Source: Agrostemma githago (lineage: Eukaryota; Streptophyta; Magnoliopsida; Caryophyllales; Caryophyllaceae). Taken from it: DNA of 64,000 bases. Made by a program: the position numbers and the translations under genes. Shown here piece by piece: positions 21,683 through 34,155 of this stretch; positions within the stretch are counted from its first letter, which is position 1, and each line of letters begins with the position of its first letter. The notes under the pieces are model-generated. The model had not been told where the DNA came from. It was given only the letters and a program-made list of their open reading frames with translations, and did not search any database. Location of the stretch: assembly GCA_958450325.1 (NCBI GenBank), contig OY288246.1, positions 41,469,619-41,533,618 of the forward strand, written 5' to 3'.

Positions 21683-21697
21683 GAAGCCCCCACTTTT
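21683..21697 (-). promoter_or_regulatory. Polypurine tract of element C
   Basis: AAAAGTGGGGGCTTC on the minus strand, directly before the LTR start. It sets C's direction as minus. Confidence 0.78.
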
Positions 21698-22213
21698 ACT
21701 GAGGCTTGGACAAGGCAAAAGTCAAAGTATAGCCGCCCATGTCAATCGAGGATTACGACCTGGTGGTTGTCCGATCGGGTTGTTTTAAGTCCGTTGGACT
21801 ACCTATTTGAGGCTCGTCAGCCAAGGCTTAGAAATCATACTTGACATCCTTGCCCGCGGTTGCTTATCGGAGCTCGGGTCCGGGTTTGCTAGCTGGTCTT
21901 GGGTTTGTTGTTTTAGTAAATTTGGTTTTTGACATGGGCCTTTTGCTTAAGTCTTTATTGGTGTCTTAGTTGTGGTTTTAATATCCTTGGCGGATGGTCG
22001 GGTTGATTTCGGTTTTGCCTTTTGCTTTAGGATTTGAATTGAGTTGAAATTGGGTTGAGATGAATTTAGTCGGGTTGGGTTGAAATGAATTGACTTGACT
22101 TGAATTGAATTGAACTTGAATTGGTTGACTTGAACTTGAATTGAATAGAATTGATTAAGTTGAATTGAGTTGAATTGAATTGAATTGAATTGAACTTGAA
22201 TTGAATTGATTGA
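21698..22213 (-). repeat. 3' region of element C with a TTGAA-rich tract
   Basis: 21698-21835 is the reverse of the conserved Tat 3' end (AAGGTCGTAAT-type blocks). From about 22030 to 22213 the sequence is a degenerate tract of TTGAA and TTGAAC units. The tract was split by the CACTA element and resumes at 26099. Confidence 0.7.
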
Positions 22214-25200
22214 CACTACTAAAAAACCCTGATTTTGGCGACGCTTTTTTAGACTACTTTTGACGCTTCAAAGCGTCAACATTTGATTTCTCGACGCTTT
22301 ATAAAAGCGTGGTTATTTTGGGCGTCAGGAATTCTTGACACTTTGATGTGTCAACATTTTCTACACTTTCTTGCGTCGGTAACATTTATAAAAAGAAAGG
22401 CTTCTTTGCGTCATGATCTTTCTGAGTGGCGACGCTTTTTGCGTCCAGACCCTTACAAGTGGCGACGCTTTTATGCGTCGACATTCTTGTCACCTAAAGT
22501 GCATCGGGAAATTGATGCTTCTCGATGGTTTTTTCATCCTTCTGAATTTTTTAGGTACTAGTTCTTCCATAACATTGTCAACGACTAAATTAAATGATAT
22601 AGCTTACTCGATGACGATAATAAAAAGAGAAAAATGAACAAAAAATAACAAGTACTCCGTATATCTAAAGCAAATGCTTATAGCATTACATTACATTGCC
22701 AAAATAAATATATTCTCAGTTCAAAAAAACAATTGTAATTATTTCATCCTAAAAAATATTAGAAAATATCGATAGCAATGTTTTCACACAAAAAAAAAAA
22801 ACGTCTAAAAAAATTAAACCCAACTACAAAGTTCCCAAAAGTGAATGCAAGAATTGCTCCTTTGAACCAGATGCTTCGCCAAGAGCACTTGCTGAATGTG
22901 ATATCTACACACATGAAAATAAAACACAAAGGAAATGAAGTAGGAAATTATGTTACATACGAGTACTATAGAAAAGATTCCAAATTTTGGAGTATTAATA
23001 AAATGTCCAAAATACAACCTGACAGCTAAAATCCAAAATACAAATGTTCAAAATACAACGTGACCACTGGTAAATGTCTCGACATGAGGGCCTAGTTTGC
23101 TTGATATATCCCATTGCTTAATAACTATTTTTTATATTCTCACAAAATAGAAATTAAAATATAATACAAAGTATTTTTTATGTCCCACAACTATAGGTAT
23201 AACTTCTAATTCCAATATAACTAAGAGGGGAAATGTAAATCAGTAGATTAACAAGGGTTCACATTAAATGAATCAATACGGTTGAATATTTTTAACCATG
23301 CTTACTAGCAACAACTGCAACATACTTAATTTGTTATCCTATTAGGAATACTTATCTCTGTATAACTATTGTTTCTGTTACCGGAATAAATAAAACAGGT
23401 CTCAAAATTAAATGAAAAGAGTATGCTTGTGATCTTTTAATTGTAGTGTGTTCATTCAATTTGTGTTCATTACATTTTCTTATGGCAGTAGTTTCAAATT
23501 GGGCAAATAGGGAAAGGATATTCTTATAGCTAAATGAAAAACATAAGTAAAAGCAAGTGGATGGCCATGTTCGAAAGGGAAAATGTAGTAAATGCAAGAG
23601 ATGGAGTAGAAAATGCCTTGTACATAGTTGAATTATCCTGATATAATCACGAGAAGAGACTACTGACCATGCTTCTACGACCCTACTTCATCTGCTCATA
23701 TAAATAAAGGAGAATTTTCAAAGACTTTACTGAGACCGGAATAGATATTTAATCAAGGAAATCCATGGAATTACGAAACCGTACTTACTGAAAAGTATTC
23801 ATGAAATGAAAGTAATTTACCCCGTAAAAGTGATGAACTGTAAGACACATTAAAAAGATAGATTAGGGAGAAAGAAAGGTATGTTATGATACTACCAATT
23901 TTTAAATCAACAAAGAACTCACTCTCTATAAGAACACGTCAAGTGGAAATAATTGGCAAAAATGTAAGTAGATATCATTTAACTTCACAAATACTGTTCA
24001 TGTTCTTATTACTAGATTATGGCGTAGTTTAAGATCTCAACGTGGTGTACTCGTTCTGTAAAGTCTCATGTAAATCATAGCAATCATGAATTATAATTAA
24101 TTATTGTAAGAAATAAAAACTTAACCTGTTGATTGAGTCGTTTGTTTATGACCGTCAAGCTACATATATGTATAGTTTAGATCCTTTTGGTGTTGTGAAC
24201 TTATTATTATTTATATATTTGTATGAATACTTTCATGAATGAATTCAAAGCATGAGAGGATACAATAAAAATTCACTAGTCACCTTAAGAAATCACTCAA
24301 ATTCATCGATTACCATCACAAAACAAACATATAAACAATCATTTTTCAAACAACTGATAAAGAACATAAGCTCACAATTGGAATGAGCTACTGTAGTACT
24401 TTTACAAAATTGAACTTAATGTTTGGCACCCTAAGATACTTATAAACCCAGCATAGTAATATATCTTAGCTAGTCTAATTCTATAAGCTTATATAATAAC
24501 CTACGAGTAACTGAACGCTGAAACATTAGCAATTCATCTCTAAGGTAATACTATATTATAAGGAGTAAGCAAGTAACAACTAAATCACTAATAGCAACTT
24601 GTCTTTTCTTGCATTAAAAACCACTGGTAGTAACATGAGACACGTTAGTTTAGCCCCCATAATAGGGCGCAATTGAGACAATGATTGTATGATGGTTTTG
24701 CGGTACATATAGTGAGGGGTTTGTAGCTATCTCTACCAGCTGCCAAGTTTCAACAGTATATTAATGATACACACATGAATACACAAACACACACTCTGCA
24801 CTCAACCAAATAGGTTAGATTTCATTACACTAATTATTTTCATTTCTTTGAAGGCATGAACATTAGACATCTACTTTTGCAAATAGGGTGACATTTGCCT
24901 ACAAATTATTATTATAAAATTTCCTAATCGCAAGATGAAAAATCTTCATCTGTGGGAAAATATGCATGGTTAAAACCCGCACTGTGTCAAAGAAGGAAGC
25001 TGTAATAGGCATTAGTTTCAAGGCTCTACGATCAATTAGATTCTATTATTTACAAAAATTAGGATATTTGGTTATAAACACATGTATTACAGGCCTTCCA
25101 GGTGTGGAAAGGAGAAGCCTGAAATGCACACTTGCAGCAAACTCAATATAAAAAAGGCACACTTCCAGCAGACGCAATATCATAATTGAAGCAAACCAAT

Positions 25201-26098
25201 ATATATACACTATATATCACCGAATCATATATGTCAGTATAAAATGGTATTCAATTTAATAATCAAAACTCAAGATGATAAAAGGAAAAAAAACATACCT
25301 GATATTCGATGTGTGAAACCACTGCTTTTATCAAATGAGACAGACCGTCAAAGTCTTGAAACAGCTTGCGATTAGTACTCTTATTAGAACAAAAGTTTCA
25401 TTTCTTATAAGTTTAAAATGAAATTAACAAATAAAAAGCAAAGTGTACTCATCGGCCCAACACTTACTTCCCACCAATCAAATCCATTAAACCATTTAAG
25501 AAATAATCATACGAACACTCCCTAATTAAGGGTATGAGCTTTCTTAATTCCCAGGACATATTGTATCCCTTGCACCGCCTACCCTCCAACAAACCCTAGA
25601 AAATGTAACTAACGATAGAGAGCAGTCAAATTGACAAAACTATGCCCAAATCGAAATTGAAGCAACCAGTTTTAATTATGCAATTGACAAAACTATGCCC
25701 AAAGAATTGAAAAAACGGATACATACCTAGATTTTCCGCTTGACAATATTAGAGGGAAGAGCAAGAATAAGTCGATTGGAATATTAGGGTTTAGAGTTTT
25801 GGACAGTTGGATGAATGGAGATATAGAATATTAATCAGATTAGGTTAAATGTGACGATGCAAGCGGCATAATGAAGAAGTTTTGACGATGTAGGCGGCTA
25901 AGGAAATTTTTAAGATGAGATGGGCAGTTTATGTTTAGATATTTATTATTATTAAATTAATAATCAATAATGAAATATAATTATTTTATACCTGGACATA
26001 TAAAAGCGTGGAGAATGAATATTGTGGGAAAAAGGAGGTCGACGATTTTAAAAGCGTCGAGCCTAAAGCGTCAGAAAATGAAGGGATTTGTAGTAGTG
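22214..26098. mobile_element. Non-autonomous CACTA (En/Spm) DNA transposon
   Basis: 3885 bp with ends CACTACTAAAAAACCC and, reversed, CACTACTACAAATCCC, flanked by the 3-bp duplication TGA (22211-22213 and 26099-26101). Known: CACTA elements start CACTA and make 3-bp duplications. Sub-terminal regions at both ends are rich in the short motif GACGC/GCGTC (for example 22240-22480 and 25980-26075), as expected for transposase binding. The interior is A/T-rich and I find no transposase frame, so it needs a helper. It lies within the TTGAA tract of element C. Confidence 0.92.
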
Positions 26099-26640
26099 TG
26101 AACTTGAATTGAGATGAACTTGAATTGAATTGAATTGAACTTGAACTTGAATTACCTTCAGAATGCTTTGGGACTCGTTAGGCTCACGGGTTTAAAATTT
26201 GCAAATGCTTCAAGATTCACTTGCGTTTGAATTGAATTGAACTTGAATTGCCTTCAGAATGTTTTGGGACTCGTTAGGGTTAGGGGTTTAAAAATTTGCG
26301 AATGCTTCAGGATTCACTCGCGTTTGAATTGAATTGAACTTGAATTGCCTTCAGAATGCTTTGGGACTCGTTAGGCTCACGGGTTTAAAAATTGTGTCTT
26401 GAATGTTTTGGGATTCACTCGAGTTTGAGTTGAATTGAACTTGAATTGCCTTCAGAATGCTTTGAGGTTTGTTAGGCTTGCGGGTTTAAAATTTGTGAAT
26501 GCTTCAGGATTCACTCGGTTGCTTCAGTCAGATTCGTTTTTTCCCGAATGTTTTAGGGTTCAATCGAGTTTGCTTCGGTCAGATTCGTTTTTTTTCGAGT
26601 GTTTCAGGATTCAATTGAATTTGTTTGGTTAGATTTTATG
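26099..26640 (-). repeat. Tandem repeat of about 97 bp in the element C 3' region
   Basis: After the remaining TTGAA tract (26099-26154), units start CCTTCAGAATG at 26155, 26251, 26348 and 26449 (periods 96, 97, 101), then decay to about 26640. Each unit has TTTGGGACTCGTTAGG, a GGGTTTAAAA block, GATTCACTCG and a TTGAATTGAACTTGAATTG end. It takes the place of the hairpin array of element A but has an unrelated sequence. Confidence 0.85.
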
Positions 26641-27109
26641 CATGGGTTGTTATGTGCTTTGGTATGAGTGGTGTTGTTAGCTTAGAGATTGTCGTGTTCG
26701 TTTATTGCTAGGGGTCGATTTCGATTAGAGGAGGTTTTGAGGCTTGCTTTACCGATTGGGGGTAGTAAACTGTCCCGTTCTTACTTATCTTGTTTAGTAT
26801 AGGAGGGTGCGTCACGCGACTATTGGGTACCATGTCCCATTTATTCCAGCCTTTGCTTTGGGCTGAATAGTTAGATGCGGGTCCTGGGACCCTTTAATCA
26901 TTGGATGCCTTGCCCCCAGCAGTCCAAAGTAAGGATGCTTGACATGGGGCGCCCAGGACTTTGAGGGTCGAATTTGTTTAAAATCAGCGAAGGAAAGGGG
27001 AATGGGTCATTTGTCTTAAAATCAAAATGCGCGGCACCCTTCGAATTAATCCCGCGTTCTCAACTTCATTCAACCAATTTCCGTCTCGATTTTCACCGTA
27101 TATTCGATT
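26641..27109 (+). other. Upstream region of the element C antisense gene
   Basis: No coding sequence. It precedes the ATG at 27110 and should hold the promoter of the antisense gene; no clear TATA box seen. Confidence 0.35.
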
Positions 27110-29414
27110 ATGTCGACCTCGGGTAAGTGTTCCTTACTCGTCTATTGTCGATTTGTGCTTAGTTGGGTTGATTGTGGGTTGATTTTTCTTAAACCCTAGA
27201 AATCGATTTGGGCATTTTGATTTTGCTAGGTTTCAATGTTTACTCTTGGTCCCATTGTTAAATTAGGGTCGAATAGAGCTTGATGGGGCAGTTGTTAGCT
27301 TGATAGGAAGTTTTGAGGTACTCTAATGGCTTCCTATGGGGGAATTTCGAAATATTAGGGTTTATGGATCATTTTCCCGGCTATTCCCGTACTTGAACTT
27401 CAAAATTTTGCTCAACTAGTGTTTGTGGCGTTATGGGTGACTTCCATGTCGACTTTTGTGAGTTAGAATGTACTCTAGGGCATTCCGCGAGGGTTTGTGT
27501 GGCTTACCACAGGTCAAATGATACCGTAACGATGTCGGATTTTCCTAAAACCACTTTTATTGCGACCGGGGTAGAAAATGGGTGCTAGTGGGTCTTTCGG
27601 AATTTTGATATCTCTGTCTAAAATTTTGAGCTTATTTTGACCCGTTTTTGCTGCTTTGACCTGACCTGGGGCGTACTTTTGTGTTTTTTGTTTGGTATTG
27701 CAGCTAGAGATGATACTGAGCGTCCCGAGGGAGCTCTTTTGATTGGTACGAGCGGTTAGGCCGCCGGGACGAGCTTGCTTACTCCTCGGGGGGTTCGTAA
27801 GAGGCGACGAAGCGTTCCTTCCGTGCGTCGTGAACCCAGGGCCATAAATGAGACTGCCTTTGATAGGGTCAGGAGGCGTAGATAGCTTGTGACGGTTTCC
27901 AAGAGGGCCCAAATCCCAGATCCTGTCCACGAGGGTGAGGAGGTTGGTTACAATGATCCCCCTTGGGCTCAGGATTAGGGCGGTCATCAGTTATTGTTCC
28001 GTTCCGATTTGCACGTCTCTAGCCGTATTGTGAACGACCTGGTGAGTACCTTGACTAATTTTAGGCTTTAATTTTGGTTTGGGTTGGTTTGGTTTGTTTA
28101 TGCTTGTATTATCTCGGTTTGCAGTCTCCGGGTCCGATGAGGACCTTCTTGGATTTTACGACGTGCTTGGAGATCTATTCTCAGAAGCTTAGCCCCGCGG
28201 CAAAGGAGATTATCACGGGGACAATTTTAGGTCCCGTGGTCGGACACTGGGTCCGATTGGTAGTTTGCAAGACCAAGTGCAACCTTATGGTGATTATTGC
28301 GATGATGGATCACTTTCACGACACTACCTCGACCATCCATATGTCTTTTGGGGAGGTCGGGATGACTTTAGAGGTCTTCAGGGTTATTATGGGTTTGCCC
28401 TGGGGTCCGGAGATGATTAGATGGGCGACTGAGGGCCCTAGGTTAGATAGTGACGAGGTCCGGGGCTGGATTGGGGATTGTTTGGAGCGTGAGGCTTACA
28501 GTACGTCTCATGCTTTGGTGAGTTTGCACATTACCGACCACTTTGAGAGGGTGGCGGTGCTATAGGGTCGAGTACCCAACACACCGGTGCAGGATGCCCG
28601 TCTGTGGTTGTGGTACTTTCTAGGATCGACCCACTTCTCGGATAAGGGCGAGAAGTTTAGTACTAAGATTTTGCCTTTCCTGGCTTATTTAGATCAGCTA
28701 GGAAGTTTTGATTGGGTGACCGCGGCTTTCACGAAGATGACCCGTTGCTTGCAAGTCATGGTGAGGCCGGTGAAGGTAGATTTTGGCTCGGCTTTACCCA
28801 TCGTGGGTCCAGATCTTGTGCTGGAGGTTAGTTATTGTGTCTGTGTTTGGTTTTAGGATTTTGCTTACTTCAGTTTGGTTTTGCTAATGATGTTTTTGGG
28901 GTTTTGCAGGCCTGGATATACTTCTACTTCCCTCGATTGGCACCTAAGATGGTGGGTGCTCATCCGGTTAGGTTTCCGGCGGGGATCGACTGGAGGTTGG
29001 CTCAGGCCAAGAGCACGACGAGTCACTACTCATCGTAGAATGTGCTGGTGAACCAGCTGTGCCCCGAGGATGTAAGTTTTTTTCTTACGGCTTGTTTTGC
29101 TTATTAGCCCCCAACATTAGGGTTATTGAAATGTCGAATTGTTTGTGCAGTTCGTGGCCCGTCCTTGGGCCGACTATGAGGGTCTGCCTGAGTATGTGGG
29201 GGTGGAATTGAGGCCTAAGAGCTACAGGAAGATGCTCCTTTCTTCGTTGTTTCGCTCGGTGTGGTATTTGGGCGTAAGGTTGGTGCGTCAGTGCTTATAT
29301 GATGAGTTCAGGGTGTCGGTTGATCCTCCCCGGACCATGTTTAGACCACCAACCGCCGTAGAGGTTCGAGAAGGAAGGGACAGAGATGGAGGCGATGCGC
29401 TACTGGTGCCTGGT
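27110..29414 (+). pseudogene. Antisense PMD gene of Tat element C, exons 1-5
   Basis: Exons by splice sites: 27110-27122 (ATGTCGACCTCGG, donor GTAAGTG), 27704-28041, 28125-28826, 28910-29071 and 29151 to the insertion at 29414. Protein features: an Arg-rich N-terminal exon, then the PMD core with HMSFGEVGMTLEVFRVIMGL, a GSFDWVTAAFTKMTRCLQVM segment and AWIYFYFPRLAP, the order seen in PMD proteins. Premature stops: TAG in exon 2 near 27757, TAG 28563-28565 and TAG 29036-29038. Introns are short (83-581 bp) with GT/AG ends. PMD proteins of the MAIN/MAIL type are nuclear and act in silencing and genome stability; the role of element-borne copies is not known. It could instead be a host gene, but element A has the same gene at the same place next to its LTR. 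Confidence 0.75.
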
Positions 29415-31074
29415 GATGGCAGGGATTTGTCGTGAATCCCGACACCAAATAAAATCAACTAATCCTAACAATAGTAGATAGGGTAAGTCGGGTCAAATCC
29501 ACGGGGACGGAAAGAGGTGTCTAGACTAAGGTCTACCTAAAGACTAGACTAAGTCAACTAAGCTAAACAAACTAAAACGATGAAGGAGGATAAAACTATG
29601 ACTAGGAATGAACTAAGTATAACAACTAAAGCTAAAAGAAAGCAACAAACTAGAGAAACAATGACTAAGAAGATGGAGAATTCAATAAGGAAAGAACTAG
29701 GATTAAGTTGGGTTCAAGGGTGATGAGATAATCAACGGAGAGCAAAGGTGAAGGGGTGGTCGAGCTATCTAGGTATAATCCGGGCTCTCGCTCCAAAACC
29801 GACCTAGAGGTTCCTCGCTCTCGCGCAAGAACCCATCCTAGCGACATGCAAGGTCACAAGAAGAAGGCAAGAAAACATGCATTTGCAACTACAAGTCATT
29901 CAAGCATTTCATCAAACATGGTCTATGCATACAACCAAGAAACAACCCAAACTTCCACCAACAACCTACAAAAACCCTTAATCACCCATGTAGACACCCA
30001 AGCCCCCTACTAATCCTAGCAAGAGACTACTCACACATATCTAATGGAAAACTAACACAAACATGAGAAACCAACACAAGAACAATCACATTCATGATGA
30101 AGAACTAACAAGAAACAATGAACAAAAGATAAAGAATGAAACTTTACTAACAATGAAAGATAATGGAAAAGAGAGAAGAAGAATTATACCAACTAGAGAA
30201 GATGATTCAAAAGATTGAAACTTGTATATAAAGTAAACCCAAAACCTCCACCAATGTTGTCAAGATTGGTAGATTCTTCAAGAAATCCAATAATACAAGA
30301 GTAACTACTAAGATTAAGGAGTAATTAAAGAAGGATTAAGCTAATCTACACTAATCTAACCTAAAGTAGTCTAGGGTTTCTCTAATCTAAGGGTTCGTGC
30401 TTAAAACAATACAAGAGAGGGGGTATATATATAGGGTTACAAGAATAAGGGATTGAAAGAAATGAACACGGAGCTGCGTTGGGCCCTTCCCGGCCAGGAA
30501 GGGAGTGATCTCGGGCGGGAAGAAGGCCATCCCGGGCGGGAAGGGATGCTCCCGATCGGGACGGACCATCACGGTCGAGATCATGCATAACACCGGGCGG
30601 TATTATGCATAACACCGGGCGGTACTATGCATAACACCGGGCAGTATTATGCTCTTCTCGGTCGGGAAGAGACTGATCCCGGTCGGGAAGGCCTGTCAAA
30701 GGCGTCTGTTTGCTGTCCCACTTCGTCCCGACCCGGAAGAGCATGATCCCGATCGACAAGGTCATGTAGGCTTCAAATACGGTCACGTAGGTCCCTACTA
30801 GCTCTTCCTAGGCTTCTTATCGACTCTCGGTGTTCGGGAATGGGCTCCAAGGGACTCGGGATCGAGTCTGAGCTACCGAGTCATCGTCGCTTCTCTTCGT
30901 TGGCTCCATATGTCGGAAATGAGTCGGAATCGTTCCATTTATCCAAGATAGTCCTTAGGAACCTAACACAAGCTAGAAGAAGCGTAAGTAGCCTCGAAAC
31001 CGCTCCAAAGAGCGATTCCACAAGAGAAACCGGGACCAAACACAAGGAATAAGCACTACATAACACACTTATCA
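29415..31074 (-). repeat. Athila-like LTR 1 (3' LTR of internal copy 1)
   Basis: 1660 bp; minus strand starts TGATAAGTGTG and ends CCCTGCCATCA. TATA-like run at 30424-30433. A cluster of CG-centred palindromes (for example CTCGGTCGGGAAGAG) lies at 30475-30735, upstream of the TATA box in the sense of the element. Confidence 0.85.
30424..30433 (-). promoter_or_regulatory. TATA box in Athila-like LTR 1
   Basis: TATATATATA followed by CCCCC on the minus strand; matching boxes at 52685-52692 (LTR 2), 58881-58886 (LTR 3) and 60832-60839 (LTR E). Confidence 0.55.
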
Positions 31075-31090
31075 ACTCCCCCACACTTCA
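31075..31090 (-). promoter_or_regulatory. Polypurine tract of Athila-like copy 1
   Basis: GTGAAGTGTGGGGGAGT on the minus strand directly before LTR 1. The same tract borders LTR 2 at 53186 and LTR E at 61421. Confidence 0.75.
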
Positions 31091-34000
31091 CCCTTACTCT
31101 CCCTCGAGTAAGCATGAACTAACTAATAACTAAAAGAAACTAGACTACTAACAGAGCGGGTATTAGCGCACCCCACGCCCTTTCAACTCACGCGAGAAAA
31201 CTTAGAGGAAAAGTGCTCTCCGCAAGGCAAGTGAGGTCTTGCGACAAAACTGTGGATACAACCGAACACGAAAACACATAAACACACAAACAATCAAACA
31301 AACAAACAAACAAACGGTTGCATCCAAGAATAAACAAATACCGCTTCCCTCAACAAAGTGGTGAACGAAGCACCGGTTAAGGACTCAAGGAAAGTGACAA
31401 CGTTCCCAAGCAAATAACACAAATCGATATGGACAAAACCCTAATAGTATGACAACAAAGCAATAAAAACGTAGGTAACTTACCTAGTTACTCCTAACCT
31501 TCTAAGAACGTACCACGGGACGATAGGCGGGATGGAAAAAGGATGAACCACGGAGTTAGTCGACACTGTAGGTAAAGTGAAACCCCGCCCCCTTTAGCGA
31601 TGAGCCAAGAGGGTCGTCCCATGCTCAAAAATAGCCTAACTAGTCCATGTAAAAGGTGGATAATTGTTGCAAAATGAGGGAAGACTGACCATTACCGCTA
31701 TCATCCTTCCTAGGGACTCGGTTCTTTGGTAGGTTCTTCACGATAACAGTCGGTAAAAGGCTTATTTTGAGGGGGTGAGAATTTTTTTTTTGTGAAATGA
31801 TTTTCTTTGGCATTTTTCTTTTGTATTTTCCTTTTGAGTTGCTATGTCGTTTCTTTTTTTTCTTCTTTTGTATTTTGTTTATGCTTTGTTGTGCCTGTTC
31901 TTTTTTTTTCTCTCTTTTTCTCTCTTTTTGACTTGGTTTGCCTTTTGGATAAATCTTGTATTATAGGCATTCAATCACAACCAAGCATGAAACTTCAACA
32001 AATTGCAACTTATTTGTGGAAAATGTGTAGAAGGTAGGGAAATGGGTAAGTCGGAGGGCCCTTCCCTTCAAACCCACAAAAAGGTGGAAACTTGGACTAA
32101 TCAAAAAATTTTGAACACGGTCACCTAAGAGTCGGGACTCGGGAACCAAGGCCTTTTCACCCCGTGGGTGGTCAAAGTGGTCAAAATGCAAATCCCGCAG
32201 TAAATCCCTAGTAGACTAGGTGGACTCAAGGTAAGAAACCAACGAAACTATTGATTTAAAGTCATTCTACTAGACTAAAGTCCAAGAATTGACTCATATT
32301 ACTAGAAAGAGAATGTAAACACCTGCGCACTAGCCTCAAAACCGGGTTTTCGAAAACATTTTCTACACTAGACACAAACTACACATGACAAAATAAAGAC
32401 GAAAGGAAACGAGACAAACAAAACCAAACAAAACAAACATACACAAAAAGAATGAATAAACACCACCCCGAACTTCCAAACAAGCAACCACATCAACCAC
32501 AAACTCCAAAAAGCTCCACCCGAGCACATTTCATCACAAAATCTCCTCCAAACTTCACAAGAGGCAAAGAGGGAAAGGGATAAAATGATGTTACCAGATG
32601 CCTTGAAAGCCCTCCAAAGTTAACGGTGATCAAGCAACCTACAAGGAAAAAGGGGCAAAACACCCACGTAAAACACAAAAAATACGACACAAGGACACAA
32701 AATAAAAAGACACAAAAGAAAATCTTTTTGGTTTTTAAGAAATTTTTCAAATTTTTAGGGATTTTTAAGATTTTTCGAAACAAACTACGAAAATAAAACT
32801 AAACTAAACTAAGATATCGCTCCCCCACACTTAAACTGAGCAATGTCCTCATGCTCGATCGGTAGTGTGTGGAGACACTAAAAAGAAGAGAAAAAGGGAA
32901 AATAAAGCTAAAGTGAAGAAAGGGTAGAATGTGTCCGGCCGGGGTGTAATTAAGTCACCATGGGCCGAGACGAGAAAAGATATAGATGGGGGAAGAAATA
33001 AAAAGAAGAAATAAAAGGAAATGGGAGGGGAGGGCTAGGTGTAATCAAGTCACCTAGCCCAGATTCCGCCCGAATCCGACTAAATTCTACCAAAAGAGGA
33101 AATAAAAATAAGGAAAAAGTGAAAAGACTTGTCAATTTGGATTTTTCAAATGATTCTCGGTGTAATCACGTCATTGAGAATCGAGAGCAATAACAACCAA
33201 AGGCCCCGAGGGCCACCATGACACCAAAAGGATAAAGGGAAGGGGAACATACAAAGAAAGACTAGCAATCAAAGACGGAAAAGAAAGGAGAGTCGCCTAC
33301 CAAACGGTTAGCAACTCAATTATCTCCATCGTCTCAATGATCGTTATCGGCACTTTGCTTGGGCACGGTTGGAGCAACGGCCTTGTAATGGTGTGAATGA
33401 GGGTAGGATTTGAGGGGAAACTCGGTGTAATAGTGACGAGGAGATGAGATGAAGGTATATAATTGAGGTGCAAGGGTGAAATGATAGTGGCAAGGGTGAG
33501 TAGGGATGTTGGGAGGGGGTATAAAGTGGTTGGGTGGGGCTTAACTGAAGAAAGGAAAGCGAAGGAGGGTGTTGTAGTCCTTCCCGGTTGTGATGGACCA
33601 TCACGATCGGGATCATGCATAATACCGGGCGGGATTATGCTCTTCTCGGTCGGGATGATGTCGGTCCCGGTCGGGATGATGTCGGTCCCGGTCGGGATGG
33701 CTAGTTAAAAGCCAGTCTTTTACAGTGTAACTCGTCCCGGGCGTGATGATGCTCATCCCGGGCAGAATGGCCTTTCTGGTTCTTCATTCCCCTTGATAGC
33801 TTCACCCACAAGGCAACTAATACTTCGGGATCTAAAATCCCATCCCCAAAACCTTGTCAAAAACTCAAAAACCGACTTCCTCTACCAAGCTTTAAAGCTT
33901 CTATCATCCATATCCCTTTCTAGTTCTTCATCTTCACTTCACACCTATCAATCAAGCTGAAAAACTTCCATAAAAGATCCCTCCTTCACATCGCTCATCA

Positions 34001-34155
34001 AAATACCAAACGACAAGAATTCCACAAAACACACAAATCCTAGAATCAAACTCACAAATAAAAACACAAAAGCTCATAAGAAGAGGAAAGGGGAATATAC
34101 AACATGACGGTTCTTGAGGAACTCCGTTAAACCGAGGATGGTGGACTCTTCATTC
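31091..34155 (-). other. Athila-like copy 1, non-coding 3' internal region
   Basis: No protein recognised in about 3 kb. Contents: a pyrimidine-rich tract (31785-31935), a second polypurine-like tract (32820-32833), and a block at 33515-33775 with a TATA-like run (33520-33526) beside a cluster of palindromes such as CCCGGTCGGGATGATGTCGG repeats. The same order occurs in copy 2 and in element E. Hydrophobic open frames in the T-rich tract look like composition artefacts. Confidence 0.6.

Noticed and set aside
21947..22216. Asn/Ser/Ile/Gln-rich peptide on the minus strand
   Set aside because: Translation of the TTGAA pentamer tract.
27110..29414. A host PMD gene of the MAIN/MAIL type
   Set aside because: Several premature stops, and element A has the same gene at the same place next to its LTR; an element-borne gene is the better explanation, though not proven.
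31807..32037. Small hydrophobic protein (Phe/Leu/Cys-rich), also near 53870, 54480, 62100 and 62740
   Set aside because: Comes from T-rich tracts present in all three Athila-like internal regions; the frames are not conserved among copies.
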